Origin: Nemertoderma westbladi
Lineage: Eukaryota > Xenacoelomorpha > Nemertodermatida > Nemertodermatidae
Length of the DNA: 64,000 nucleotides
Assembly (NCBI GenBank): GCA_032718475.1
Contig: JAUCBJ010005164.1
Location: forward strand, 1 to 64,000
Direction: 5' to 3'
Part shown: piece by piece, positions 1-11,759 of the stretch
How positions within the stretch are numbered: the first letter of the stretch is position 1
Layout of the letters: each line of letters begins with the position of its first letter
The notes under the pieces: generated by a model
What the model was told of the DNA's origin: nothing
What the model saw: only the letters and a program-made list of their open reading frames with translations
The model's database searches: none
Position numbers and translations under genes: made by a program

Positions 1-470
1 AAATATAAGCAAAATCTAAGCAGTTGTCCCTTAATCACTTTACACCTAGAGGTAGTCTGGATAACTGCAGTCGATTTAAGACCTCAGAAAAATATTAAAT
101 GACACAGCTAATGGTCTAGTACTATTCTGCCAAGTTTCCGCTTCAAAGCAATGGGAGGACATTTAATGTTTAGACATGTAGCTATCTAGCAGGAGACTGT
201 TGAACTGTTGGTGTCAAAAGTCGCTAAATAATGTCAAGTTTTGGACATATTTATGCCTACAAATTTTCAATTCGACAGCTTTAAATCTGACAAAGTTATT
301 TGAATGTTACGTTAATGAAATCGTTACGACAACAACTATTTGCCATTATTGACATACTCCAACAGTGTCAGTTCGCCAAGGCTCTGCCAACTTCGTGGCT
401 CGCCCCACACACCTTTCAACAATATTGATTATATTTATGTGCTAAATTAACTTTCACTTTGTTGTATGAT

Positions 471-529
<59 letters not shown>

Positions 530-687
530 ATCTCAGTAATGGGTTTGCCCCCCCAGATTTGGCCTCTGCCCCCCCCCCCCCCCCAGATTTGGCCTCTGCC
601 CCCATAGATATTATGATCACCATACATACGGGCTTGCAGTACAACCAGCTACCAACCAGGAGAGTTGCGTGTACGAGTACCACCTAC
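1..687. other. Intron downstream of e51: poly-C tract and MITE end
   Basis: No coding sequence is visible. Bases 470-529 are an uninterrupted C run of about 60, followed by two copies of a short CAGATTTGGCCTCTGCC unit, each preceded by C runs. Bases 375-408 match the right end of the inverted-repeat element at 42000-42300 (shared GTGGCTCGCCCCAC). Confidence 0.7.
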
Positions 688-906
688 CTTTATCACAAGG
701 GCCGTAGTTCCCGACTGTCACAGTGGAATGGAAGTAGCAGTTGTGGATGTGAAGGGCACATTCCGAATGGAATTCATCTCCGTTAGCACCACAAATGGTG
801 CCGCTATTGAACCAGTCTGGAAGGCATGCGTCACATTCGCAATGGGGTTGTCCGTTGCTCATAACACAGGACATTCCGTTACGGCAGATGATATCAGAGC
901 AATCAC
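688..906 (-). CDS. EGF gene exon e51: follistatin/Kazal-like module
   Basis: 73 codons, phase 1 in and out, acceptor TTTCTTATAG, donor GTAGGT. It encodes a cysteine-rich segment: GDCSDIICRNGMSC resembles a follistatin N-terminal (FOLN) EGF-like start. TICGANGDEF and a late YGPC resemble a Kazal domain core (CG-x-[D/N]-G-x-x-[Y/F] ... Y-x-G-x-C). It follows e50, which has the same layout, so the two form a tandem pair as in follistatin-like or agrin-like proteins. This is the last exon in the window; the protein continues past the left edge. Confidence 0.85.
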
Positions 907-1117
907 CTATAAGAAATTCATTTCGGGTTATATTATAATTGCGATGGTTCATTAATATAAACTTTGAGATAATAGATTTGAGATGGACTATCTGATCAAA
1001 GTTGGTATCTGGTCAAAGTCTTCCCTCCAGTAACCATATGTACATCCAAACGATTACTATCCTCTAACATAATACTTAATTAAATTATCATCATTAGATT
1101 TCTAGCCAACCACTCAC

Positions 1118-1339
1118 TAGCGCAAGCTCCGGCGTACTCCATCGTTAGACCAGTGTTTCCCGTTCTACACGCAATAAGGAACAGATCCTCGGAATCCCTG
1201 TATGTGTTCCCGTCTGTTCCACAAACGACCCCTGGCATCGGCTGGCAATGGGGCGGTTGACATATACACTGACAACTCGGTTGCTCGTTGACAACAATGC
1301 AGGTCTGAAGTGGTCTGCAAACACCTTCGCGACAAACAG
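1118..1339 (-). CDS. EGF gene exon e50: follistatin N-terminal plus Kazal module
   Basis: 74 codons, phase 1 in and out, acceptor ATTTTTCAG, donor GTGAGT. VCREGVCRPLQTC is FOLN-like. VCGTDGNTYRDSEDL followed by AC and EYAGAC is a good Kazal signature. Kazal domains are often protease-inhibitor or growth-factor-binding modules; which applies here cannot be told. Confidence 0.9.
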
Positions 1340-1454
1340 CTGAAAAATAAGCAAGGAAAATTGGGAATAGAGCAAATAATGTATAAAAAATATCAACAAA
1401 ATATATATTAAACGTCGAGTTTTTCACCAAACTGAACTAATTTTGAAAACTTAC

Positions 1455-1580
1455 GTTCGCATATGTAACCATTTCCATTATAGCCGGGCTGACATGCGCA
1501 AGTATAACCACCGTCAATGTTGATGCAGGATCCCCAAAGATTATTGCAGTTATGGGAGCCATCCAGACATTCATTCACAT
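1455..1580 (-). CDS. EGF gene exon e49: calcium-binding EGF domain
   Basis: 42 codons, phase 1 in and out, donor GTAAGT. It encodes one six-cysteine EGF: VNECLDGSHNCNN, then GSCINIDGGYTCAC, then PGYNGNGYIC. D/N-x-N-E-C and the C-x-N-x4-Y-x-C motif predict calcium binding. Confidence 0.93.
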
Positions 1581-1721
1581 CTAAGGGAGAAGATTATTAT
1601 CAGTTGTTGGTAACAAAAGTCATTCAGATGTGTGGATGCTTACCATAATATAAAAACAATACACTGCAATACAATGATGGTGATATTCCGTTACAGTACG
1701 ACTAACTAATACGACACTTAC

Positions 1722-1948
1722 CTGTACAGCTATCCACACCGTTACCCGAATATCCTGCAGAGCAGAGACATGTATAAGATCCCACAGTATTGACGCAGTA
1801 TGCGTTGTCAGCGCATTGGTAGTCACCGGTACTGCACTCATTGATGTCCACACAGTTCGGTCCCCGACGTTGATATCCTGGGAGGCAGGCGCAGTCGTAG
1901 CTGCCTGGTGTGTTAGTACACTGGGAGTTCGCGCCACAAGAGTTGGAG
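1722..1948 (-). CDS. EGF gene exon e48: EGF remainder plus one calcium-binding EGF
   Basis: 227 bases, phase 2 in and phase 1 out, acceptor CCCTTTTAG, donor GTAAGT. The first base completes the codon left by e47, giving NECSSSSNSCGANSQC; the first EGF is thus split between the exons. VDINECSTGDYQCADNAYC begins a second, complete EGF. Confidence 0.92.
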
Positions 1949-2269
1949 CTAAAAGGGAAAATCATTGGATTAGTGCAGTTAGGCAGTTGGATTCGGGGTA
2001 GTCACACAGAATGGTTACATTATTATTTATCGTTGCATCGGGCATTTAGCTCGGCGCAACGATAAGCCAAACAGAAGATATGTAACATTGTATTTGTAAC
2101 TTTTACTTTCATGTACCTATTAATACCTATATACATTGCTTGGTGTATTGTTATTGTTTATGTTTACGTAATGTATACGAAATATATCATTTTTTTTTTT
2201 ATATATACATTACGAAATTTATATCTATAATAATGCTTTTTGATACGCAGTCACATAGAATAGACTAAC

Positions 2270-2549
2270 CTGGAACTACACTCATTGACGTCGTCGCAAG
2301 TAAACCCGTTTCCGGAGTAACCATCCCGACACTGACAGTCGAATCCTCCATCCGTGTTGGAGCAGAGCGCGTTGGCGGAGCAGCTGGCCGATCCCTGGCA
2401 CTCGTCAACGTCGTTGCACAGCAACCCGGTACCCTGGTAACCGGCGGGACAGACACAGACATAGGAACCGATGGTGTTGCTGCAGGTCGCACTCGGATCA
2501 CAATCGGCTCGGTATGGACTCCCAATTGGCTCCAAACATTCGTTTATAT
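2270..2549 (-). CDS. EGF gene exon e47: two EGF domains and the start of a third
   Basis: 280 bases, phase 1 in and phase 2 out, acceptor CATCTCAG, donor GTTAGT. INECLEPIGSPYRADCDPSATC has a long first loop. NDVDECQGSASCSANALC is a second EGF, and DDVNECSS starts the EGF finished by e48. The introns here are short with no internal repeats. Confidence 0.92.
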
Positions 2550-2774
2550 CTGAGATGGGGAGTAATCGAAATATTGTTATCTTTATTTAAAATAAATACA
2601 ATATTTACGCGAATATCAAATAAAAAAATTGGAGAGATAAGTGGTTTAAATTAAAATAAGTAGACCGTTATGACTCGCTTTCCTATTTTGCGTCAATATC
2701 TTTATACTATAGGTCAGAAAAATATTAAATGTATTAAATATTAATATGAGTCTACAATTTGGTGTTCGACTCAC

Positions 2775-2891
2775 CTTCACAAGAGTTTCCTACACGCCGG
2801 TATCCAAGTGGACATACGCATACATAGGATCCGGGTGTGTTAATGCACAGACCTACACCGCATATGTCTGTGTCGGAACATTCGTTGTCGT
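2775..2891 (-). CDS. EGF gene exon e46: calcium-binding EGF domain
   Basis: 39 codons, phase 1 in and out, acceptor TTTAACACAG, donor GTGAGT. DNECSDTDICGVGLCINTPGSYVC is read in two parts: DNECSDTDICGVG and LCINTPGSYVC. A compact EGF, one of the shortest in the gene. Confidence 0.92.
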
Positions 2892-3039
2892 CTGTGTTAA
2901 ATAATAAATACAATATATATGTTCTATAATATATATGTCTTATATGTTCTATAATAAATAGAACTCCCAGACCATACCCAAAGAGAATAATAGACTAACA
3001 AATATAATGTCAAACAAAACACTTACTAACAATAATATA

Positions 3040-6000
3040 CTATACTTCCCACACTAACCAATATACTTCTCACACTAACAAATATAACTCTCACACTAAC
3101 CAATATACTTATCACACTAACCAATATAACTCTCACACTAACCAATATACCTCTCGCACTAACGAATATACTTATCACACTAACCAATATAACTCTCACA
3201 CTAACCAATATACCTCTCGCACTAACGAATATACTTCTCAAACTAACGAAAATACTTATCACACTAACCAATATAACTCTCACACTAACCAATATACTTC
3301 TCACACTAACAAATATAACTCTCACACTAACCAATATACTTATCACACTAACCAATATAACTCTCACACTAACCAATATACCTCTCGCACTAACGAATAT
3401 ACTTCTCAAACTAACGAAAATACTTCTCACACTAACCAATATATCTATCACACCAGCCAATATACTTCCCTTCCCGCAATAACCAATATATTATCTCATT
3501 ATCCAATATAACTAAACAAATATTTTTCAAACTAAACAAATAATTATCACACGACCCAATATACTTCCCATACTAACCAAATACTTCCCACACTAACCAA
3601 TATAACACCCATACTAACCAAAATAGCTCCCACACTAACCGTCGCAAAGAAACTCTGGTCCCGGGGTGGCGTTCCCACTCTAACCAATATATTTCCCACA
3701 CTAACCGTCGCAAAGGAACTCTGGTCCCGGGCTGTCGTTACCACACTAACCAATACATTTCCACACAAAAAGTCGCCGAGGAACTCTGGTCCCGGGGTGG
3801 CGTTCCCATACTAACCAATATTTTTCCCACACTAACCGTCGCAAAGAAACTCTGGTCCCGGGCTGTCGTTACCACACTAACCAATACATTTCCACACAAA
3901 AAGTCGCCGAGGAACTCTGGTCCCGGGGTGGCGTTCCCACACTAACCAATATATTTCCCACACTAACCGTCGCAAAGAAACTCTGGTCCCGGGCTGTCGT
4001 TACCACACTAACCAATACATTTCCACACAAAAAGTCGCCGAGGAACTCTGGTCCCGGGGTGGCGTTCCCACACTAACCAATATATTTCCCACACTAACCG
4101 TCGCAAAGAAACTCTGGTCCCGGGCTGTCGTTACCACACTAACCAATACATTTCCACACAAAAAGTCGCAGAGAAACTCTGGTCCCGGGGTGGTGTTCCC
4201 ACACTGACCAATATATTCCCACACTAACCGTCGCAGAGGAACTCTGGTCCCAGGGTGGCGTTTCCACACTAACCAATATAACTCCCACACTAACTAATAT
4301 AATTCCCTCACTAACCAATATAATTCCCACACTAACCAATATAACTCCCACACTAACCAATATAACTTCCTCACTAACCAATATAATTCCCACACTAACC
4401 GTCGCAGAGGAACTCTGGTCCCGGGGTGGCGTTCCCACACTAACCAATATATTTCCCACACTAACCGACGCAAAGAAACTCTGGCCCGGGGTGGCGTTCC
4501 CACACTAAGCAATATATTTTCCGAGACAGGGGGGGGGGGGGGAACTCGACGCAAAACCCGCCTTGGCGAATTAATATCCCGCCTCAATGTTAAATTCTCA
4601 ATTTAGGGAAATCAGCTGGTTACAGTGTCACGTTATTTTAACCAAATTTGCTCGTATTCAGCTGTTATTTGCGTCGAATTTCCCCTGGAGAGGGATGAAT
4701 TTTCATTGCGTCCAGTCCCCCCCCCCCCCCCATCTGTATTTTCCACACTAACCGTCGCAAAGAAACTCTGGTCCTGGGGTGGTGTTCCCACACTAACCAC
4801 TATAACTCCACACTAACCAATATACTTCTCACACTAACGAATATACTTCTCGCACTAACCATTATATCTACCACAAGAGCCAATATACTTCCCACACTAA
4901 ATAATATACTTCTCACACAAATGAAATGTTTTTCAAACAAATAATTATCACACGACCCAATATAACTCCCACACTAACAAATATAACTCTCACACTAACC
5001 AATATACTTCTCACACTAACCAATATACTTCCCACACTAACCAAATACTTATCACACTAAATAATATAACTCCCACACTAACCAATATATTTCCCACACG
5101 AACCGTCGAAGAGGAATTCTGGTCCCGGGGTGGCGTTCCCACACTAACCAACATATTCCCACACTAACCGTCGCAGAGGAACTCTGGTCCCGGGGTGGCG
5201 TTCCCACACTAACCAATATAATTCCCACACTAACCGTCGCAGAGAAACTCTGGTCCCAGGGTGGCGTTCCCACACTAATCAATATATTCCCACACTAACC
5301 GTCGCAGAGGAACTCTGGTCCCAGGGTGGCGTTTCCACACTAACCAATATAACTCCCACACTAACTAATATAATTCCCACATTAACCAATATAACTCCCA
5401 CACTAACCAATATAACTTCCTCACTAACCAATATAATTCCCACACTAACCGTCGCAGAGGAACTCTGGCCCCGGGGTGGCGTTCCCACACTAACCAATAT
5501 ATTTCCCACACTAACCGTCGCAGAGGATCTCTGGTCCCAGGGTGGCGTTCCCACATTAACCAACATATTCCCAAATTAACCGTCGCAGAGGATCTCTGGT
5601 CCCAGGGTGGCGTTCCTACACTAACCAACATATTCCCACATTAACCGTCGCAGAGGAACTCTGGTCCCAGGGTGGCGTTCCTACACTAACCAACATATTC
5701 CCACATTAACCGTCGCAGAGGAACTCTGGTCCCAGGGTGGCGTTTCCACACTAACCAATATAACTCCCACACTAACTAATATAATCCCCACACTAACCAA
5801 TATAACTCCCACACTAACTAATATAATTCCAACACTAACCAATATAACTCCCACACTAACCAATATAACTTCCTCACTAACCAATATAATTGCCACACTA
5901 ACCGTCGAAGAGGAATTCTGGTCCCGGGGTGGCGTTGCCACACTGACCAATATATTCCCACACTAACCGTCGCAGAGGAACTCTGGTCCTAGGGTGGCGT

Positions 6001-6528
6001 TTCCACACTAACCAATATAACTCCCACACTAACCAATATAACTTCCTCACTAACCAATATAATTCCCACACTAACCGTCGCAGAGGAACTCTGGCCCCGG
6101 GGTGGCGTTCCCACACTAACCAATATATTTCCCACACTAACCGTCGCAGAGGATCTCTGGTCCCAGGGTGGCGTTCCCACACTAACCAACATATTCCCAC
6201 ATTAACCGTCGCAGAGGATCTCTGGTCCCAGGGTGGCGTTCCTACACTAACCAACATATTCCCACATTAACCGTCGCAGAGGAACTCTGGTCCCAGGGTG
6301 GCGTTTCCACACTAACCAATATAACTCCCACACTAACTAATATAATCCCCACACTAACCAATATAACTCCCACACTAACTAATATAATTCCAACACTAAC
6401 CAATATAACTCCCACACTAACCAATATAACTTCCTCACTAACCAATATAATTGCCACACTAACCGTCGAAGAGGAATTCTGGTCCCGGGGTGGCGTTGCC
6501 ACACTGACCAATATATTCCCACACTAAC
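3040..6528 (-). repeat. Minisatellite of 21-bp and about 66-bp units growing from the e45 donor
   Basis: Near 3040-3480 the unit is about 21 bp, read on the minus strand as GTTAGTGTGAGAGTTATATT. From about 3600 to 6528 it alternates with a 65-66 bp unit that copies the last coding bases of e45 (codons for TPGPEFLCDG) plus the donor GTTAGTGTGGGAATA. Nearly every unit therefore contains a GTTAGT donor. Long reading frames through it on the minus strand (SVGTPPRDQSSS-like and ILVSV-like repeats) are off the exon's frame and are artefacts. A MITE interrupts it at 4523-4736. Confidence 0.9.
4523..4736. mobile_element. Short MITE-like element inserted in the minisatellite, 8-bp target duplication
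   Basis: The 214-bp insert is flanked on both sides by TATTTTCC (4515-4522 and 4737-4744), a perfect 8-bp direct repeat. Near its ends are G14 (4529-4542) and C15 (4717-4731), each followed inward by ACTCGACGCAA-like sequence in inverted orientation, so it is a short terminal-inverted-repeat element. The interior (CTTGGCGAATTAATATCCCG onward, then CAGCTGTTATTTGCGTCG) matches the element at 23818-24043. An 8-bp target duplication is typical of hAT-type elements; no transposase is present. Confidence 0.75.
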
Positions 6529-6810
6529 CGTCGCAGAGGAACTCTGGTCCCGGGGTGGCGTTAGCGCCGACTGGAACCGGGTGGAATCCGGCCCGACATT
6601 CGCATCGGAATCCGCCATCCGTATTGACGCACAGCTGGCTGTGGATCCGACACCAGTCCCGCTCCTCCGCACACTCATCGTCGTCTACGCAAGTGCCGGC
6701 GTCGTTGTGGTAACCTTCGTCGCAGACACAGATGTATGACCCCTCGGTGTTGATACAAGTACCGTGGGCTGAGCATGGACTACCGGCAGGGTCCTCGCAT
6801 TCATTCACGT
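6529..6810 (-). CDS. EGF gene exon e45: two calcium-binding EGF domains
   Basis: 94 codons, phase 1 in and out, acceptor TTATTGTAG, donor GTTAGT at the array edge. It encodes VNECEDPAGSPCSAHGTC and DDDECAEERDWCRIHSQLC EGFs. The second ends RAGFHPVPVGANATPGPEFLC, a long last loop whose final cysteine lies 4 bases before the donor, so the first donor is the one that preserves both the cysteine count and the phase. The last 40 or so bases are the seed of the neighbouring repeat. Confidence 0.9.
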
Positions 6811-7113
6811 CTACAATAATACCGAATTAGGCTATAAATATAACGATTTTCAAACGATGCAAATTGTATGACAATAACAATAACAATTAACTACTACTAG
6901 AAAAAATACTTCAGACTGTGGATGGGAGATTATAATATCAAAATAAGACAGTAGTCAATATCATTTTCCATGATACAGTTTAAATCGCACTCTCATATTT
7001 CCAATGGAAAGTGTAAAAGGGACACAAAGTATAAAAGACTTGTACTTTGCATTTGAACTGCTACAGTAATTATATTAAGTAGGCTGGCTGGCTGTAACTG
7101 AGGAAAACAATAC

Positions 7114-7236
7114 CTTCGCAAACCGTTCCATCACCCTGGTAACCGACATTACAAGCGCAATAGAAACTCGCCGGTATGTTTACACAATGGGCATTCTCGT
7201 CGCATTCGGCTTCGCCATTCTCACATTCGTTGTCGT
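7114..7236 (-). CDS. EGF gene exon e44: calcium-binding EGF domain
   Basis: 41 codons, phase 1 in and out, donor GTATTG (weaker than most). DNECENGEAECDENAHC and NVGYQGDGTVC give six cysteines. The upstream intron (7237-9989) holds the nested gene at 7635. Confidence 0.92.
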
Positions 7237-7634
7237 CTGTGAAATATAATTTTTTGAAAATCTGAACTTAGTGAAATGTCTCACAATGTGGCATATAAAA
7301 CAACTTTGAGAGTAATATGGTGATAGTGGCAATAAAAAATATGTGACGTAACTAATAATACAGTATTTCGATTTTTTCAGTATTCAAGGGTGAATGAAGT
7401 ATTTCATGATTCAAAAGTAGACTTGATGAAAGTGGATAAGCTTTAGCTGAAATATCTTAAAACATCCACTTTTAGTTAACGCGGTGATTACAAAATTAAC
7501 ATTATCTGGAACACATTTAATTAAATAAACTACATTATTATAACAACATTCTGTGATTAACCCATGATAATTGATAGCTAATTAGAAACAGGGAATCGGA
7601 TACCTTTGGCTGTAACAATAAGCTGTCTAAAACG

Positions 7635-8186
7635 ATGGCTAGATACGATAATAGTCGTCCTAAATTGATTGAGGAAGTAAGTCGAAATTCGAAATATATT
7701 TTTCTGGACAAACCTGTAACTATGGTTAGAATGAAGGAAGGCAATTTTAGGAGTAAGTGGTTCGAAATGACAGTACCACCCGGTACTGAAATCGTATGGC
7801 GTTTTAGTGAAGCTAAGGAAGATGCAGAGGGGAGCCTCACACTGGAGTATCCCACGGGCTTTCCGATACCGCCTTTCCCAATTTGCTCGATTTATAGAGA
7901 CAGCGTAGTGAGTTTGCACAATGCATCTAATGAAATAGTGACAATCGAGGCGAAACATTCCTTCTGGGAATTAAATTTCCAAAGTCAAACGAAAGCAGTC
8001 AAATTTGAAGCCGGACTCAAACGAAAAATCGCTGAGCTCATGGGAGAATTCTGCCGAAACGGAGGAAAATTAGATCCTATCACCAAAGATGTCAGACGAT
8101 TCGCCAAAGAGACTCCGAGATGGATGGATGCATCTAACATGGCTGGGAGAAGAGGTATTTTTAAAAGATGTAACAGTTTGTTTTAA
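7635..8186 (+). CDS. Nested intronless 183-residue protein, function unknown
   Basis: An uninterrupted frame on the strand opposite the host, inside the intron between e43 and e44, with AATAAA 17 bases after the stop. No signal peptide, membrane segment or cysteine pattern is seen. The middle (residues 43-60, WFEMTVPPGTEIVWRF and on) loosely recalls the P-G-x-x-x-x-W-x-F strand of GOLD domains of Sec14-like proteins, and HSFWELNFQSQTKAVKF could be the closing strands; this likeness is weak and I do not assign a function. The C-terminal third is basic. The lack of introns beside a heavily interrupted host suggests a retrocopy or a taxon-restricted gene. Confidence 0.65.
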   Translation: MARYDNSRPKLIEEVSRNSKYIFLDKPVTMVRMKEGNFRSKWFEMTVPPGTEIVWRFSEAKEDAEGSLTLEYPTGFPIPPFPICSIYRDSVVSLHNASNEIVTIEAKHSFWELNFQSQTKAVKFEAGLKRKIAELMGEFCRNGGKLDPITKDVRRFAKETPRWMDASNMAGRRGIFKRCNSLF

Positions 8187-8202
8187 CCAGGTTGTTTTCC
8201 TA

Positions 8203-8208
8203 AATAAA
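8203..8208 (+). promoter_or_regulatory. Candidate polyadenylation signal AATAAA
   Basis: It lies 17 bases downstream of the stop codon of the 183-residue gene and matches the canonical hexamer. In an AT-rich genome such hexamers occur by chance, but the spacing fits. Confidence 0.5.
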
Positions 8209-9989
8209 ACATTAACTTCTAGCTGAGCAATGAAGATAAATGATAAAGAAAAGTAACAACAACTAGATTTATAAAAATCAAGGGGACAAAACTTGGGTGG
8301 AGGATGTGTATTAATGTCACACCAATTATCATAAATTATAAATTTTCATTGCTTTCCTAAGAAATAAATAAAATTTTAAATATATTCCACGATTTTTTTG
8401 CGGTTTAAAATTTTACAGAGCCGAAAACATCGCGCCTACAGTAAATAACAGAATATAGGTTTACTGACAAGAAGATAATTAATTACGTTAAATGAATATG
8501 CCTAATAATAATACACCAAGAACACATTAAAAACATCAATCCAATATGATTTAATCAAGCACTTCATTCCAAAGATTTATAATTAATCTGCAATGGTTTC
8601 AGACTGCGTAGCGTAAGCCGTAAGGCTCAATATAATTTATAATTATAATCCTTTTTGGCCATATTCTAGAATATTATTTAAGCCTAATAAAGAAACAAAC
8701 GAGTTCTTTGCAAGTGAAAACAGTCCCAACGAGATCTATTTGATTTGATTTATATTTTCTCATAATTCTAAAATTTCTTTCAAGTGTTATTGGCACCCCA
8801 ACACCAGCGATAAATACTTATGAAATTGAAAGTATTAATGATATTGTGTGAAAGTGTGAATATTATATTTAATTTAACATTTTATTGAGCTAATGTAGGG
8901 TGTTTAACATTCAACATAAATTCATACTCCGAATTAGAGTCGATAACCATAATATTGTGCTTTAGAAAAATTTCCACTTATGCCACTATATAATTATATA
9001 TTTACGTATATTTGTGTAATTTGCAACAACTATAAATATCGTCTTATTATTGTGTTATTCGTTAAACCGTATTTTAGCATTTATTCGTATTATAATATTA
9101 CTTATGCATTGCTATCCTATATATTTTCTATATCCTATTGTCATTTAGTAAGGATTAATATTATAGTGCAATTGAACCAGTTAATATAATGTATGTTTGT
9201 GGGATGGTTGCAATAGCTTAGAGCTAGTCGAGGCTACCATCTCACCAACTGACTATAATAGGAAAGTACTGTACGTAGAAATTAAATTAAATATAAAACA
9301 TAATGTTAGCAACAGGTATCATGTTCGATTTGTTTTTACGGAAATTCGCAGAGAATAGGATACATCTGAATTTAAAAAGAAACTCAAATCATGGTTAAAT
9401 TTGGCCGTTTAATTCAGGTTATATGGTCTATCAGATACTTTTTAAGGAGGATTTTAAAAATTTGTTCCTTTTTTGCCTTACAAATGTTATTCGGTAGCGC
9501 ATTCCAGAAAATAGGACCAGAAAATACCAGAGAAGGACTAGAAAATCTAGAATTCTAATTAAAAAAAAACTAAAAATATTGGGTCCAATTCATAAATTGA
9601 AGAAGTTTGTAATATGATTAAAACCGATAAAGTGATCAGTTTTTCATGATTAGTACATATAAAATGGAATAAGACCATTTGAAAGAATATTTGCCATATC
9701 TTAGCTGATCGGGAGCCACGTAGGCAGATGTAGTAGGTATTGTAGTAAGCTGACATCAATAGACCTCAATAAGTCGGCAGCGAACCCACAGCACCCAATC
9801 TCGCTTTTCCCAGTCCGGGCCTCGCGTTTCTCGGTGTCTCAGATAACAATCAAATAAGGTGATTTATTGATTTTGTAGTTTTCCCGACAGTAAAAATAAA
9901 CTATTAGACAATAAATTTCATATAATCGCGTAGGTACATGACAAATTTATTTAACAATTGACGTAACAATAGAATAGAGAGAAACCTAC
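8209..9989. other. Remainder of the e43-e44 intron, no feature recognised
   Basis: AT-rich sequence with only short chance frames on both strands. I see no repeat array, inverted repeat or RNA gene. Confidence 0.6.
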
Positions 9990-10127
9990 CGACACATATC
10001 CCTGAGATTGCCGAACGACTGAATCCAGGAACACAATCGCAAGTAATAGTGCCGGCTAGACTAACTGATACACAGTACTCGTTGGCCGGGCAATGATCAG
10101 CGGGTATATCCGAACATTTCGGGTCGG
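9990..10127 (-). CDS. EGF gene exon e43: atypical EGF-like domain
   Basis: 46 codons, phase 1 in and out, donor GTAGGT. DPKCSDIPADHCPANEYCVSVS then CDCVPGFSRSAISGIC. It has six cysteines, but the D-x-N-E-C calcium motif is replaced by DPDPKC, so calcium binding is not predicted. Confidence 0.9.
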
Positions 10128-10606
10128 CTGAAAAATAATTTAATATTAAAATTACTAAATTGGCTTCTATCGCATCCGCTAAGGAATATTAGTCGCATTA
10201 TCTTTAACTTTGTAATTTTGTGTTGGTTTGCGAGTCAGTAACTAATTAACAGTATAAATAAACTATCAGTGAATGATACTAAATAATATAGTAGGCCTAC
10301 TACACAGACACCACATATCCTATGGGGAATACTTGCCTAGAAATTACGTTACATATTATTATTTTCCTATGCTTGCGAAATTATGCAGGTTAGTAAAGAA
10401 ATGGGTTACAGGGACAGGGTGACGGAACCAAAACAACAAACAAGAACATCTACGTAGATGATGACATCTACGGCTTACAAACTTCAAATACATTTGACAT
10501 ATTAAATTAAATTAATTACTTATTAAATTAGACAGTTTAATTAAAGTAACATATTTGAAACTGCATTGGTTAATTTTTTCCCCAACCACATATGTGATAT
10601 ACTTAC

Positions 10607-10723
10607 GGTCACATCTAACGAATGCGTCGCCATGGAAACCGGGTTTACAAACGCAAGTAATTCCGCCTGGTGCGGATTCGTCTTCGACGCACATCGCATT
10701 GGCAACCTGACCACAGAGACCCC
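10607..10723 (-). CDS. EGF gene exon e42: EGF-like domain without calcium motif
   Basis: 39 codons, phase 1 in and out, acceptor CTCTTCCAG, donor GTAAGT. GLCGQVANAMCVEDESAPGG then TCVCKPGFHGDAFVRC. It joins e41 through a split GGG codon (NEPGGLC). Confidence 0.9.
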
Positions 10724-11285
10724 CTGGAAGAGAATGAGTTGCCATTAATATAGAGAGATACTATAGAGGTAAATTTGTACAATAAATTCTTTGTGGATTA
10801 GAACAACGCAAGCGAGTAAGTACTTAGGGACAGTTTTGATCAAATCTCCCTTAACTCTAAATGGGTACTTAAGCTGGAATGAGCTGGAATAGTAACGGAA
10901 AATGTAGTTTTTTAAAGTCCTTGTTTTGAATACTTAAATTAAATTAATATAATTAAAACAATAATTAATCAATGTTTCAGAGAGTCTATTCAGAAGCACA
11001 AAGACTGCACCCGGTACATACTGACCAGTCCCAAAGGACGCTCTACACCTTCTATACGTGTTGTGATGGTTTACTAAATGAAATGCGATGAGATCCTAGG
11101 ATGAGTGCTTCAGAGAATCAAATGGAATTATAAATTATTTAGTTGTAGCAATAATGCAACATTTTAAGAATAAACCTACATTTTCAATTTTGTACAGTAA
11201 ATAATTTTATTCACAATACAACAGAATAATAGTCTCGTGCCCACGTCAAACATTGTTACCAATCCGTCTGAATGGTGTTACTCAC
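10724..11285. other. Intron between e41 and e42, nothing recognised
   Basis: About 560 bases of AT-rich sequence without open coding potential or repeats. Confidence 0.6.
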
Positions 11286-11450
11286 CTGGTTCATTTTGAC
11301 CATCACAAGGAAGCTCTATAAAGCACTCATCTGTCTCTGGGATGTAGATAGCGCCCGGTGGACACACACACTCAGGTTGTCCGTTATCGTTCACCTTGCA
11401 GACAGATTTCTTTGGACTGGTACACTTAATCCCATGACACGGTCCCGGAA
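11286..11450 (-). CDS. EGF gene exon e41: follistatin-like cysteine module
   Basis: 55 codons, phase 1 in and out, acceptor TTCCTTTCAG, donor GTGAGT. PCHGIKCTSPKKSVC followed by QPECVCPPG is a good FOLN-type pattern (C-x-x-x-x-C-x5-8-C ... P-x-C-x-C). The tail DECFIELPCDGQNEP links it to e42. It resembles the first half of e50 and e51 but lacks a Kazal part. Confidence 0.88.
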
Positions 11451-11633
11451 CTGAAAGGAATAGGTTAGAAACATTTACTCACTTAAGCTAGAGGTTACGA
11501 ATGATTCCCCACCTAATTATTCATATCAAGTGAATTCATAATTAATAATTTGAGAGGGAGGGAATGGGGAGTCGAACTTAATATGGTTACTTACAATCTC
11601 GTGAATACCTTCATGTCGATTTTATAGACTTAC

Positions 11634-11759
11634 GTTCGCAATTTTTACCGTTCCCAAGTTTCGGAGGTACACACTGGCATCTGAAACCCCCGTCAGTGTT
11701 GATACAGATGGCATCGAAGGGATGGCAATCGTGTGTGTTCTCTGTACACTCGTTAATAT
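11634..11759 (-). CDS. EGF gene exon e40: calcium-binding EGF domain
   Basis: 42 codons, phase 1 in and out, donor GTAAGT. INECTENTHDCHPFDAIC, then NTDGGFRCQC, then PPKLGNGKNC. The PPKLG stretch replaces the usual PGY, otherwise standard. Confidence 0.93.

Noticed and set aside
3026-6511. Valine/leucine-rich repeat proteins on the minus strand
   Set aside because: They are not in the frame of exon e45 and consist of donor-site repeats.
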